A stretch of DNA of 64,000 bases from Alkaliflexus imshenetskii DSM 15055 (GTDB lineage: Bacteria > Bacteroidota > Bacteroidia > Bacteroidales > Marinilabiliaceae): NCBI RefSeq assembly GCF_000517065.1, contig NZ_KI912105.1, positions 1,410,405 through 1,474,404 of the forward strand, read 5' to 3'. Numbering within the stretch: position 1 is the first letter of the stretch; each line of letters begins with the position of its first letter. This document shows, in pieces, positions 1 to 8,524 of the stretch. Under the pieces are notes generated by a model. That model did not search any database and was not told the origin of the DNA. It saw nothing but the letters and a program-made list of their open reading frames with translations. The position numbers and the translations under genes are program-made.

Positions 1-1183
1 ATATTTTATATCGATACTGGTCGTCAAGAACCACCCGTTTCAATCGCGGGGTCATCATCCATCCCAGCAAACAAAAAATCAGCAATCCCAAGAGCGGAGC
101 GATGGATGAAACCATTGGGGCGTTTTTAAGTCCCTGTCCAATAAACAAATCCATCCAGTAATAAAATGGGAAAAGATGTGCAAAAAATCTGGCAACAAGT
201 GGCATCCCGATAACAGGAAAAGTCAATCCTGAGAAGGTAAATGCCATCATGGAGTAGGCACTTGCCAGAGATAGCGACAAACGCGTATTTCCGGTCAGGC
301 TTAGAAGCACCACGCCTACCATTTGATAGGCCACAATGAGCAAAATCTGTCCCAGAATCAGCGCCCCCCAATAGCCATGAAACGGAAAATCCATAAACCG
401 AACAAGCAAATAGTTCATCACCGACACACTGAATAGCATCATAAAGATGTATGGAACCAACTTACCTGCCAGAGCTGTAACCATGCAATCACCCGCTGTG
501 TTGAGCCATTGCTTTCCGGTGTCATTGCGTATTTCCAATCCGATGGCATAAATGGCTCCCAAGAGCGTGAAAACTACGATGAGCAATGGCATAAGCGCCG
601 TTGCTAAAAAGTAGGCGTAATTGGTGAATGGGTTAAAGAGTGTGCGCGAATCGAGCCGGACGGGATATACCTGCTCGAGCGCCTGAGACTGTACCGCGCC
701 GCCTTTCATGGCAGTCTGCATTTTTACACCGGTAGAAAGCGTGTTGACGGCTCGATAAATGCCACTCTGTAGCAGACCACCTTTTACCACGTTTGTATTA
801 TTCACAAAAAGCGTTACATCGGATTTCTCTCCACGCAGCACGGCAGCCTCCATTCCAGCAGGGATGTAAAAAACCGCTTCTACTGTCCCGGCAAATATAC
901 TCTCGCGGGCCTCCTCAAGCGTAACGGCACACCTACTCACCGATGCAATGCGCGTTGCATCAATCATGCGTATTAGTTGCCGCGATGTGGCAGAATTGTC
1001 TTCATCCACAACTGCTACGGGCAAATCAGCAGGCACCCCTTCACGAAAAATACTAATCACAATGAAGAAGGAGAGTAGCGGCCCAATCAATATGAGAAAC
1101 CAGGTGGTGCGGCTACCAATTATCCGGCTCACCTCCCGTCTCAAGACATTTGTAAAATCATTGTTGTAAATCCTGTTAAGCAT
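1..1183 (-). CDS. ABC-2 type transporter permease (3' end outside window)
   Basis: This open frame starts at the ATG at 1183 and is still open at base 1, giving about 394 residues. An N-terminal membrane anchor (about residues 27-45, rich in L, I and F) is followed by a long soluble loop and, from about residue 235, a series of hydrophobic segments. This is the layout of YhhJ/YbhR-type ABC-2 permeases. It would form the membrane channel of an exporter driven by an ATPase that is not in the window. It lies 30 bases after the HlyD adaptor and is the last visible gene of the TetR-TolC-HlyD operon, so it probably works with them in drug or toxic-compound efflux. The family is clear; the substrate is unknown. 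Confidence 0.88.
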   Translation of the reverse strand, partial: MLNRIYNNDFTNVLRREVSRIIGSRTTWFLILIGPLLSFFIVISIFREGVPADLPVAVVDEDNSATSRQLIRMIDATRIASVSRCAVTLEEARESIFAGTVEAVFYIPAGMEAAVLRGEKSDVTLFVNNTNVVKGGLLQSGIYRAVNTLSTGVKMQTAMKGGAVQSQALEQVYPVRLDSRTLFNPFTNYAYFLATALMPLLIVVFTLLGAIYAIGLEIRNDTGKQWLNTAGDCMVTALAGKLVPYIFMMLFSVSVMNYLLVRFMDFPFHGYWGALILGQILLIVAYQMVGVVLLSLTGNTRLSLSLASAYSMMAFTFSGLTFPVIGMPLVARFFAHLFPFYYWMDLFIGQGLKNAPMVSSIAPLLGLLIFCLLGWMMTPRLKRVVLDDQYRYKI

Positions 1184-1213
1184 GGAATAATATTTATGGC
1201 ATAAAAGCCGTGC

Positions 1214-2206
1214 CTATCTGCCTACCCGCTTCCAATCAACCAATGCACTCATACCCGGTCTGAGACCTTCCGTTTTATTCACTGGCCGTGCATGAATTTC
1301 AAAGGTTTTCATATCAAAATCGCCGATGGTTTTAGTGGCATTCCAGGTTGCAAAATCGCCCAAAGCATTGATGTAAGTAACCTCCAGCATCACCTCTTTC
1401 ATTCCCAGAGCCGGGAAGCGCGCCGGCAATACTGTTCCCATTTTTACATCGGCCAACAAGTTCTCACGGATGTTAAAAGTCACCCACACATCGTTTAAAT
1501 CCACGAGTGCCATCACCGGAAATCCGGCAGGCGTAAGTTCTCCCCTTTCAGCCAAAATATTGGCCACTTCGCCGGAGATGGGTGCATATACCCGGGTTTC
1601 GTTCACGAACGCATTCACCTCGGCAATTACAGCCTCAGCTTTTCGCACCATAGCATCTGCCGCCTTGCGGTCTTCGATTCGCGCCCCACCGCGCGCCTTC
1701 TCCCATATAGCACGTGCGGCCTCGGCAGTTTCGCTGGCCACTTTGAGTTGCATCTCCATTTCATCACGCTTCTGGGCGGGAACCACCCCTTCGGCATACA
1801 AATTTTGAATACGCTGGTTGCTCTTCTGAGCAAACTCCAATGCAGCAGAAGCTTTCAGAAAAGTGTTGTACGCCGCCTGTATATCTTCAGCCTGTGCACC
1901 ATTCTCGGCTTTTAACCTCTGAGCTTCGGCTGCCAGGCGAGCCGCTTCGGCCTGGTTAAGTCTTGCTTCCACTTCGGGACTTTCGATGGTAAAAAGAAAG
2001 TCACCCTTTTGTACGGCAGTCCCTCTTCTAACAGCCAAAGAGTCGATGCGGCCTGTCACTTTTGACGATACCTTGACCTGCACCGCTTCAACCTGTCCCT
2101 GCACCTCAAGTGGCACCGGGCGACTTAACAACCATGTGGTGTAACCCATAAAAATCAATAATCCGGCAACTACCACACCCACAATTAAAATCTTACTCTT
2201 ATTCAT
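1214..2206 (-). CDS. HlyD-family periplasmic adaptor (membrane fusion protein)
   Basis: The 330-residue protein links an inner-membrane ABC transporter to an outer-membrane TolC channel. Residues 5-26 form one membrane anchor. A lipoyl-like half follows (VQGQVEAVQVKVSSKVTGRI), then an Ala/Glu/Lys-rich coiled-coil hairpin at about 80-190, the second lipoyl half (VYAPISGEV) and a beta-barrel region. I chose the ATG at 2206 because the residues before it in the longer frame are not membrane-like and the anchor then sits correctly at the N terminus. It lies 72 bases after tolC and 30 before the permease. It resembles E. coli YbhG in type and setting. The role is well supported; the cargo is not known. 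Confidence 0.92.
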   Translation of the reverse strand: MNKSKILIVGVVVAGLLIFMGYTTWLLSRPVPLEVQGQVEAVQVKVSSKVTGRIDSLAVRRGTAVQKGDFLFTIESPEVEARLNQAEAARLAAEAQRLKAENGAQAEDIQAAYNTFLKASAALEFAQKSNQRIQNLYAEGVVPAQKRDEMEMQLKVASETAEAARAIWEKARGGARIEDRKAADAMVRKAEAVIAEVNAFVNETRVYAPISGEVANILAERGELTPAGFPVMALVDLNDVWVTFNIRENLLADVKMGTVLPARFPALGMKEVMLEVTYINALGDFATWNATKTIGDFDMKTFEIHARPVNKTEGLRPGMSALVDWKRVGR

Positions 2207-2278
2207 AATGCTTAGGTTTTTACTTTTGATATAAACGGTTATTACACCCATCAGACAAGGATGCATAACCTTAGGCAA

Positions 2279-3808
2279 CTATCGGCCAATTGAAGCCACT
2301 GTTTGATAATCAGAAAAATACTCGGGTATTCCGGCCAGTTCGAGCAGGCGGGCCAATGACACGTTGAGGCGGTACATTGCCTGCAGACGGTCGATTTTCA
2401 CCTTTGCCACTGCAAGTGAAGCATCCACCACCTCGGTACTGGTAGCCATACCTTCATTAAAAGCCTGTTGGCGTATACGTTGATACTCATCTGCAAACTC
2501 TCCGGCAATTTCAAGTTGCTCCAACTGCTCCAGAGCCATATTCATCTCCTGATAATATTTCTCGATTCCCGTATCGATATCGCGCATGGCCTTGGCTCTG
2601 ACCTCATCCACCTGAGCCTCCACATACCTTGCAGCATTCACCTTGTGTCGGGTAGAAGAGCCGCCGAATAGCTTCCAGCTCAGCGTGACACCCACCATAT
2701 AGTCCGACACATTGGGTGACAAGTCAATGTTGGCAATGTTGTAGTTACCAAAGGCTGCTACTGTGGGCATAAAGGCAGACTTTTCGGCACGAACCCCCTG
2801 TCGTGCAAGACTCTGCTTAGCCTCAACCTGTCCCAACGACGGGTTAGATGCAAGAGCCTGAAGTTTAAAAAAGTTGATGGGTTCGATTTGCTGAACGGCA
2901 AAAAGAGACGTAATCGGCACCAGACTTTCTGCATCATTCAGCGCCAGCGTGTTGATAAGTGCTTCGTTCACAATCTGCCGCTCACGGCGCGCCATCTTGA
3001 GTTCTCTGTCGGCCTGGGCATGAAACACGCGTGCATGAAGCAATTCGGCACGTGCAATCATCCCCTCGTCAAACATTTTTTGAGCATCGTGCAAATGAGC
3101 CTCCATGACCTGAAAAACCTCCTCGCGCACCAGCTCAGCCTGCCACGCCAAGGCAAGGCCAAAGTACCGTTCCACCAACTGAGTGTGCAAGGCTGCACTT
3201 TTTTGTCGCTCTACCAGTGACGCCTCATCCACACGGATCTGCGCTGCACGGTTGGCCGCGTTTATTTTACCTCCGGTAAACAAAGGCCATTGCACCCCTG
3301 CACTCAAAGTTCCAAACTGGCCTTTCTGTATCAGCTTGTCCCAATTACCGTTCTCCACTTTTTGCAGTCCGGCCGCCAACTGCTCCCTCACCAAAGGCGT
3401 AGATATTTCGGCAGGAAGATAGGGCATAACCCCAGCAGTAGCCGGGTCGGGATTGGGAATACCAGAAAACACACCATACTGCGACAACGCCCCATAGAGC
3501 GGTGTAATGGCATCTTTTATCTCGTGCATGTCGATGGTGATGTCATCAGACAACATGATGTAATTGGCATTTAAGGCAACCTGTGGCAAACGTAACATGC
3601 GAACCGACTTAAGCTCCTCTTCCATCTGTCTGTTATGATGGCTCGCCTGTTTCATCACCTCATTGTTTATCAGAACCATTTGCAGCGCCTCGTCAAACGA
3701 AAGCGCTCGTCCCTGCCCTACTGCGTTTCCGAAAAAAGCAAAAAAACCAATCAATGCCATCCATGCGTAAACCCGCATCTTAATCTTCATCATATCCATA
3801 AACCTCAT
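2279..3808 (-). CDS. TolC-family outer membrane efflux protein
   Basis: The 509-residue protein is an outer-membrane channel of tripartite efflux pumps. The N terminus carries a signal peptide (hydrophobic run YAWMALIGFFAFFGNAVG). The mature part starts with LSFDEALQMVLINNEVMKQA, the usual start of an OEP repeat, and has two alpha-helical repeat halves (about 35-265 and 290-500) with long coiled-coil stretches. Length fits the family. It lies 25 bases after the tetR-type regulator and upstream of the HlyD adaptor, on one transcript. Such regulator-tolC-hlyD-ABC clusters are usual in Bacteroidota. The start could also be one of the Met codons at residues 4, 6 or 7. Confidence 0.93.
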   Translation of the reverse strand: MRFMDMMKIKMRVYAWMALIGFFAFFGNAVGQGRALSFDEALQMVLINNEVMKQASHHNRQMEEELKSVRMLRLPQVALNANYIMLSDDITIDMHEIKDAITPLYGALSQYGVFSGIPNPDPATAGVMPYLPAEISTPLVREQLAAGLQKVENGNWDKLIQKGQFGTLSAGVQWPLFTGGKINAANRAAQIRVDEASLVERQKSAALHTQLVERYFGLALAWQAELVREEVFQVMEAHLHDAQKMFDEGMIARAELLHARVFHAQADRELKMARRERQIVNEALINTLALNDAESLVPITSLFAVQQIEPINFFKLQALASNPSLGQVEAKQSLARQGVRAEKSAFMPTVAAFGNYNIANIDLSPNVSDYMVGVTLSWKLFGGSSTRHKVNAARYVEAQVDEVRAKAMRDIDTGIEKYYQEMNMALEQLEQLEIAGEFADEYQRIRQQAFNEGMATSTEVVDASLAVAKVKIDRLQAMYRLNVSLARLLELAGIPEYFSDYQTVASIGR

Positions 3809-3833
3809 ATTATTTCATCATTTACTATATCGT

Positions 3834-4418
3834 TTAGCCCCTTAAGGCCACCGAAACAATTTCAATCACCCTGGCGCTATCCCTTTCTGTCAATGGCCGG
3901 TCATCAAAAAAACTTTTAAGATTCAGATTGATGTATTCCATTGGAACCATCACCATCAGAATAAACACCTCATCGTAACTGTAACGAGGCCCAATGGCAC
4001 GGCTATCCTGTCCGAGTTGTAAAACCCTGCGACTCAGATCCCTGATATTGCTTCGCCGTTCCTCACTTAAGGAAAACCGGCTCTGACTAAGCATTTGGTA
4101 GATAAATTTTACGTGATGGGGGCGATGCTGTGCCATGTTGAAAAAATAATCAACCAGTAGGACAACAATCTCATTGACAGAAATTACCCGCTCCAACATT
4201 AACTCCAACTCCGTGACAATTTCGTTGATAGAATTGTCCAACAGATGATTTATCAAATCGTGTTTTCCGGGATAAAACCGGTACAAGTAACCAACTGCCA
4301 CGTCAGCTTTTCGGGCAATAGAAGAGATGGACGCTCCACCATACCCCTCTTCAACCACCTGATAAATGGCTGCTTCATAAATTCGGGTTAGTTTATTTTC
4401 ATCGATAGCCCTGGCCAT
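3834..4418 (-). CDS. TetR/AcrR-family transcriptional repressor
   Basis: The 194-residue protein has an N-terminal TetR helix-turn-helix (about residues 8-55, with ISSIARKADVAVGYLYRFYP as recognition region) and a helical C-terminal ligand and dimer domain. I chose the ATG at 4418. The longer frame to 4508 would begin inside the promoter and run through the operator palindrome. The gene heads the efflux operon, so it probably represses itself and the pump genes until a ligand binds. The setting resembles E. coli CecR (YbiH) with ybhGFSR. The inducing compound cannot be told from sequence. Confidence 0.92.
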   Translation of the reverse strand: MARAIDENKLTRIYEAAIYQVVEEGYGGASISSIARKADVAVGYLYRFYPGKHDLINHLLDNSINEIVTELELMLERVISVNEIVVLLVDYFFNMAQHRPHHVKFIYQMLSQSRFSLSEERRSNIRDLSRRVLQLGQDSRAIGPRYSYDEVFILMVMVPMEYINLNLKSFFDDRPLTERDSARVIEIVSVALRG

Positions 4419-4475
4419 GTTATTACGCTTATTAAATGTTCGGGAGTTAGCCAAAATCGGAATCCATCTCCAAAC

Positions 4476-4497
4476 AATGAATGAACAGTCATTCATT
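4476..4497. promoter_or_regulatory. Palindromic TetR-type operator
   Basis: A perfect inverted repeat has arms AATGAATGA (4476-4484) and TCATTCATT (4489-4497) around ACAG. It lies between the -7 element and the regulator start, over the expected transcription start, which is where a TetR repressor would block its own operon. The assignment to the adjacent regulator is inferred from position and symmetry. Confidence 0.75.
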
Positions 4498-4505
4498 AAT
4501 CGATG

Positions 4506-4535
4506 CAAATATACTATTTGAATTATTTCGTCAAA
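4506..4535 (-). promoter_or_regulatory. Bacteroidota-type promoter of the efflux operon
   Basis: Read on the minus strand, TTTG (4535-4532) is followed after 18 bases by TATATTTG (4513-4506), matching the Bacteroidota primary sigma consensus (TTTG, TAnnTTTG). The expected start site falls just before the palindrome at 4476-4497, which explains how the operon can be repressed. Confidence 0.75.
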
Positions 4536-4749
4536 AGTTTTTAACTATTTTTAGGATGCAGCCACCAAATTGGAAAACAAGCCGTAAGCGCTAAAACCAA
4601 GACTACACTTAAGAAATTTCAGAAAGAAAAAATGGGAACATGAACTTTTCTAATATCTGTATGTTTAATAATCGTATTCAATTTAAAGAGAGGCATCACA
4701 AGCTTCGGAAACAGTTATATCTAAATTAAAATCATAAATACATAGAATT

Positions 4750-5352
4750 ATGGCATTTGAATTACCAAAACTCGATTACGCTTACAATGCGTTAGAGCCT
4801 CATTTTGATGCGATGACAATGGAAATCCATCACTCAAAACACCATGCAGCATATACCAATAACCTAAATGCTGCTTTGGAAGGCACAGCAGATGCAAATC
4901 TGACAATAGAAGCCCTTATGGCCAATGTTTCGAAACGCAGCGTGGCTGTCAGAAACAACGGAGGTGGCTTTTACAACCACAACCTGTTCTGGAAAGTAAT
5001 TGGACCAAACAGCGGTGGCAAGCCGTCAGGCGATTTATTGGCGGCCATCGAGAAAAACTTCGGTTCGTTTGATGCCTTTAAGGATGAATTCTCGAAAGCA
5101 GCTGCCACCCGATTTGGTTCAGGATGGGCATGGCTGGTGAAACAAGCCGATGGCAAACTGGTTGTGAGCTCAACTCCAAATCAGGATAACCCGTTGATGG
5201 ACTTAGCCGAAGTAAAAGGCACTCCAATTCTGGGTCTTGATGTATGGGAACATGCATACTATCTGAAATACCAAAACAGAAGACCTGATTATATTCAGTC
5301 CTTCTGGAACGTGGTTAACTGGAATGAAGTGGCGGCAAGATTAAAAGCCTAA
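4750..5352 (+). CDS. sodA: Superoxide dismutase, Mn-type by residues
   Basis: This 200-residue enzyme converts superoxide to hydrogen peroxide and oxygen in the cytoplasm; it has no signal peptide. Metal ligands are visible as H27, H77, D164 and H168 (LDVWEHAYY). The second-shell Gln that tunes the metal sits in the C-terminal half (NQDNPLM, Q145), with Gly rather than Gln in the [11 protein letters not shown] segment. This is the Mn-type pattern known from E. coli SodA versus SodB. A terminator follows at 5385-5420, so it is probably a separate transcript from the second SOD gene. The family is certain; the metal is inferred from sequence and could be cambialistic. Confidence 0.95.
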   Translation: MAFELPKLDYAYNALEPHFDAMTMEIHHSKHHAAYTNNLNAALEGTADANLTIEALMANVSKRSVAVRNNGGGFYNHNLFWKVIGPNSGGKPSGDLLAAIEKNFGSFDAFKDEFSKAAATRFGSGWAWLVKQADGKLVVSSTPNQDNPLMDLAEVKGTPILGLDVWEHAYYLKYQNRRPDYIQSFWNVVNWNEVAARLKA

Positions 5353-5384
5353 ACATATTGATAACAACAGTTTTTGATGTATTG

Positions 5385-5420
5385 AAAGGCACTGTCCATA
5401 TCGGGACAGTGCCTTTTTTT
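5385..5420 (+). terminator. Rho-independent terminator after first SOD gene
   Basis: A perfect 13-bp stem (AAAGGCACTGTCC at 5385-5397, GGACAGTGCCTTT at 5404-5416) with a 6-base loop is followed by a run of T. It separates the two superoxide dismutase genes transcriptionally. Confidence 0.9.
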
Positions 5421-5487
5421 ATGCTGAAGGACATATATCTGTCTCCCAAAGGAGCATCTCGCTCCTTTCATTTTGCTGAATTTTAGT

Positions 5488-5495
5488 TAAATTTG
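5488..5495 (+). promoter_or_regulatory. -7 element upstream of second SOD gene
   Basis: TAAATTTG matches the TAnnTTTG -7 consensus. No clean TTTG lies at the right distance, although TTTC at 5466-5469 is 18 bases away. The element lies after the terminator and 33 bases before the ATG at 5529, so it also argues against the in-frame start at 5493. Confidence 0.5.
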
Positions 5496-5528
5496 GATGA
5501 GAGCAAACAAAAACTAAAAATTACAGCC

Positions 5529-6104
5529 ATGACTTTTAAATTACCAGATTTACCCTACACGTTGGATGCACTTGAACCCAACATCTCAAAAAAAACTTTT
5601 GAGTTTCATTACGCAAAGCATCATCAAGCTTATGTGACTAACCTGAACAATCTGATTCCCGGCACAGAGTTCGAAAATGCCGACCTCGAAACCATCGTTA
5701 AAAAAGCCGATGGCCCCATTTTTAACAATGGCGCGCAAGTATGGAATCACACATTCTTCTTCCTCTCCTTCTCACCTAATGGCGGAGGCAAACCCACAGG
5801 TGCATTGGCAGCAGCCATTGACAACACCTTTGGCTCATTTGAGAAATTTAAAGAGGCCTTTTCACAGGCAGCCGCTACTCTGTTTGGTTCCGGATGGGCC
5901 TGGCTGGTGAAAAAAGCAGACGGCTCACTCGAAATAATTAAAGAGGGCAATGCCGGAAACCCGTTACGCAACGGACTCACTCCAATTTTAACCTGCGATG
6001 TATGGGAACACGCCTATTACCTGGACTATCAGAATAAGCGCCCGGATTACATCCAAAACTTCTGGAATGTAATAGATTGGAACGTGGTAGGCAACAGGTA
6101 TTGA
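5529..6104 (+). CDS. sodB: Superoxide dismutase, Fe-type (or cambialistic) by residues
   Basis: This 191-residue cytoplasmic enzyme is a second SOD, a paralogue of the one just upstream. Metal ligands are H27, H74, D157 and H161 (CDVWEHAYY). The second-shell Gln lies in [12 protein letters not shown] (Q70), the Fe-SOD position, and the Mn-type Gln is replaced (EGNAGNPLR). I chose the ATG at 5529, where [10 protein letters not shown] matches normal SOD N termini; the in-frame start at 5493 would add 12 unusual residues and lies at the promoter. A nitroreductase follows 38 bases later, probably in the same transcript. Metal preference is inferred only. Confidence 0.95.
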   Translation: MTFKLPDLPYTLDALEPNISKKTFEFHYAKHHQAYVTNLNNLIPGTEFENADLETIVKKADGPIFNNGAQVWNHTFFFLSFSPNGGGKPTGALAAAIDNTFGSFEKFKEAFSQAAATLFGSGWAWLVKKADGSLEIIKEGNAGNPLRNGLTPILTCDVWEHAYYLDYQNKRPDYIQNFWNVIDWNVVGNRY

Positions 6105-6142
6105 TATCATCCCCTTATGATTTAACCCCTTAAAACAAACTT

Positions 6143-6718
6143 ATGAGCCACATTCAGGAATTGATTCGAAAAAACAGAAGTTACCGACGCTTTTACGAAG
6201 AGGTAAGCATCTCCCGGGAAACACTTCTGGAGCTGATTGATTTAGCACGGCTGTCGCCATCGGCGCGCAATGCTCAAACCATCAAATACATTCTGTGTCA
6301 CACACCCGAACGCAATGCTCTGGTATTTCCAAACCTAGCCTGGGCCGGATATCTAAAAGATTGGACAGGGCCCGAGCCTGGCGAAAGACCCACCGCCTAC
6401 ATAATTATGCTTAACGACACACGCATTTTCGACAACTATTTTTGTGACGATGGCATAGCAGCCCAAAGCATCATGCTCGGCGCTGTAGAAAAAGGATACG
6501 GCGGCTGCATCATTGGGTCGGTGGAACGAATCAAGCTGCAAAAAGCGCTAAACATCCCGGCACACTTCAAAATTATACAAGTTCTGGCACTTGGAAAACC
6601 CAAGGAAGAAGTTGTGATAGAAAGCACAGTCAGTGGCAACATTAAGTACTACAGAGACAGCAATCAAGTGCACCATGTGCCCAAAAGACCACTTGATGAA
6701 CTAATTCTTGATTTATAA
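6143..6718 (+). CDS. Nitroreductase-family FMN oxidoreductase
   Basis: The 191-residue protein belongs to the nitroreductase fold, whose members bind FMN and reduce nitro compounds, quinones or similar substrates with NAD(P)H. Typical marks are the N-terminal RRSYR-like motif (IRKNRSYRRFYEE), LARLSPSARNAQ for FMN contacts, and the C-terminal GYGGCIIGSVERIKLQKALN and LALGKPKEE segments. It follows the Fe-type SOD closely, which suggests a shared role in redox stress. The physiological substrate cannot be named. Confidence 0.88.
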   Translation: MSHIQELIRKNRSYRRFYEEVSISRETLLELIDLARLSPSARNAQTIKYILCHTPERNALVFPNLAWAGYLKDWTGPEPGERPTAYIIMLNDTRIFDNYFCDDGIAAQSIMLGAVEKGYGGCIIGSVERIKLQKALNIPAHFKIIQVLALGKPKEEVVIESTVSGNIKYYRDSNQVHHVPKRPLDELILDL

Positions 6719-6904
6719 CCATCAGACATAAACACATTATGTAGAGATTAAGAATGGGCGCAGGCATAGAGATCTCATCTATCCTGCGTTCGTTGTTATT
6801 AGAAAAAATTGTGCGCACCGCAGATTTTTTTTTATTTTCATTAATCCATATCCACTTTACTTTGTTTAACCTGTAATCACACATCGTGTAACAAAATTAT
6901 TGGC

Positions 6905-6912
6905 TAATTTTG
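6905..6912 (+). promoter_or_regulatory. Possible -7 element for folE
   Basis: TAATTTTG matches TAnnTTTG. No TTTG was seen at the expected spacing upstream, so this is a weak call. It lies about 80 bases before the chosen folE start. Confidence 0.35.
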
Positions 6913-6991
6913 CAGTACAAACCATTGGTTGAAATCAACAACTTTGCACCATACAAGCAGAAGTGGAAAATCTGCATCAAAACGGAAAAAT

Positions 6992-7615
6992 ATGGACATT
7001 ACATTAAACGGAAACAGCGGATACAACAAGACCGAATCGTACGACGACGAAAAAACCACCAGACTCTCTGAGCTATACGAAGAATCGCTGAGACTTTTAG
7101 GTGAAGACACATCGCGCGAAGGACTTGAAAAAACGCCGCTAAGAGTAGCCAAAGCCATGCAGTTTCTCACACAAGGTTACAATATGCAACCCGATGAGAT
7201 TGTTAAATCGGCCATGTTCAGAGAAGACTACCAGCAAATGGTCGTAGTAAAAGATATTGAGCTATACTCATTATGTGAACACCACCTCCTTCCCTTTTTT
7301 GGTAAAGCGCATGTAGCTTATATACCGCGGCACCATATCACCGGACTAAGCAAAATAGCCAGGGTTGTTGAAGCATTTGCACGTCGTCTTCAGGTGCAAG
7401 AGCGACTTACCACGCAAATAAAAGAGTGCATTCAGGAAACGCTTAATCCACTTGGTGTAGCAGTGGTGATTGAAGCTCAGCACATGTGTATGCAGATGCG
7501 TGGTGTACAAAAACAGCATTCGGTTACCACCACATCAGACTTTACCGGTGCATTTCTTAAAAACATTGCCACAAGAGAGGAGTTTTTCAATATCATTGGT
7601 CACAAACTTCATTGA
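6992..7615 (+). CDS. folE: GTP cyclohydrolase I
   Basis: The 207-residue enzyme converts GTP to 7,8-dihydroneopterin triphosphate, the first step of folate synthesis (and of related pterins). The family core is complete: zinc ligands C95, H98 ([10 protein letters not shown]) and C166 (QHMCMQMRG), followed by [10 protein letters not shown] and the C-terminal LIN-like helix. The frame can be extended to a TTG at 6929, but the ATG at 6992 gives a normal length and is preferred. The last 7 bases overlap the 3' end of the convergent DUF4249 gene. No other folate gene is nearby, so it is probably transcribed alone. Confidence 0.96.
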   Translation: MDITLNGNSGYNKTESYDDEKTTRLSELYEESLRLLGEDTSREGLEKTPLRVAKAMQFLTQGYNMQPDEIVKSAMFREDYQQMVVVKDIELYSLCEHHLLPFFGKAHVAYIPRHHITGLSKIARVVEAFARRLQVQERLTTQIKECIQETLNPLGVAVVIEAQHMCMQMRGVQKQHSVTTTSDFTGAFLKNIATREEFFNIIGHKLH

Positions 7616-8508
7616 TTGTGACGCGAGGAATCAAAAACCACACTCACCTGATGAGTGGCTATTGCAGTAAAAAAGCCGAGCGCACCATTGGATATGTTGC
7701 CGGGCAGATTGGCAGGTGGACCGCTGAAGAGTGGTGATGCAGGCCTTATCTCCTTGTGCAACGCATCCATAAAACGATAAAAATCCTCCGATATAGAACA
7801 TAAATCCAGTGTGATTATGTCGTCGTCGTTTAGCTGTCGGCGATTGCTGCCGGCATTTATGGATTGCACCCAGATGCCATTCACATAACTGCCATTGAAG
7901 AACACGTCATCGGTTACTCGCAAATCTTTTGGACGGTAAGTCATTAGCTGGTCATTACGCCGCACTTTAAAAAGATAGTAGTTATCCTCATCGGGTGGAT
8001 CCTGAAACCATACCAACACCTGCCAAATTTCCCAGGTGTCGTTGAGTCGCAAATCAACCGAGTCGGCCTCCACAGGATAGGGCATGGTGGTAACTGCGCT
8101 ATAGGTTGGTTCCACACCTTCGTTGCCTATGTCCACCGCATCAATTGTCAAGGTATAAGTTATGCCAGGCTCGGGCACAAACTCTTTTGGCGAGATGTAA
8201 TAATACCCAGGATTCTCAACCGATTCGGTAAACAGGAATTTATGCTCACCATCAGAAATGGCTACCTTGGCAAAACTTACCGGAGGTGCCGGCTGATCAG
8301 AAAAATAGGGTACCGACTTAGATAGTCTCACAATCTGATATTCCGGCTCACTGGTGAGAACGGCATCCACAACCAGACGAACCGGATCGGTTGAGAGTTC
8401 CAATTCGATAATTTCGGTGCAACCCGCTACAATGAAAAAACTAGGATATATCAGCAGTTTCAATATCCGTTTGAATTTGTGCAGGCAAAAAGAGTTTAAA
8501 TCAGTCAT
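7609..8508 (-). CDS. DUF4249-family lipoprotein
   Basis: The 299-residue protein has a lipoprotein signal with a lipobox ending in VAGC (C30). The rest matches DUF4249 in style: an early segment with [19 protein letters not shown], then beta-rich sequence with YTLTI and [13 protein letters not shown]4249 proteins are found in Bacteroidota directly downstream of TonB-dependent receptors, as here (16-base gap). They are thought to sit at the outer membrane as partners of the receptor, though the function is not established. Its last bases overlap folE on the other strand. Confidence 0.85.
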   Translation of the reverse strand: MTDLNSFCLHKFKRILKLLIYPSFFIVAGCTEIIELELSTDPVRLVVDAVLTSEPEYQIVRLSKSVPYFSDQPAPPVSFAKVAISDGEHKFLFTESVENPGYYYISPKEFVPEPGITYTLTIDAVDIGNEGVEPTYSAVTTMPYPVEADSVDLRLNDTWEIWQVLVWFQDPPDEDNYYLFKVRRNDQLMTYRPKDLRVTDDVFFNGSYVNGIWVQSINAGSNRRQLNDDDIITLDLCSISEDFYRFMDALHKEIRPASPLFSGPPANLPGNISNGALGFFTAIATHQVSVVFDSSRHNQ

Positions 8509-8524
8509 AACTTAACTTGTATGA

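Noticed and set aside
4419-4508. N-terminal extension of the TetR regulator
   Set aside because: It would encode the operator palindrome and begin at the -7 element; the ATG at 4418 matches family N termini.
6929-6991. Longer folE start at TTG 6929
   Set aside because: The extra 21 residues are basic and unlike GTP cyclohydrolase N termini; the ATG at 6992 gives the normal length.
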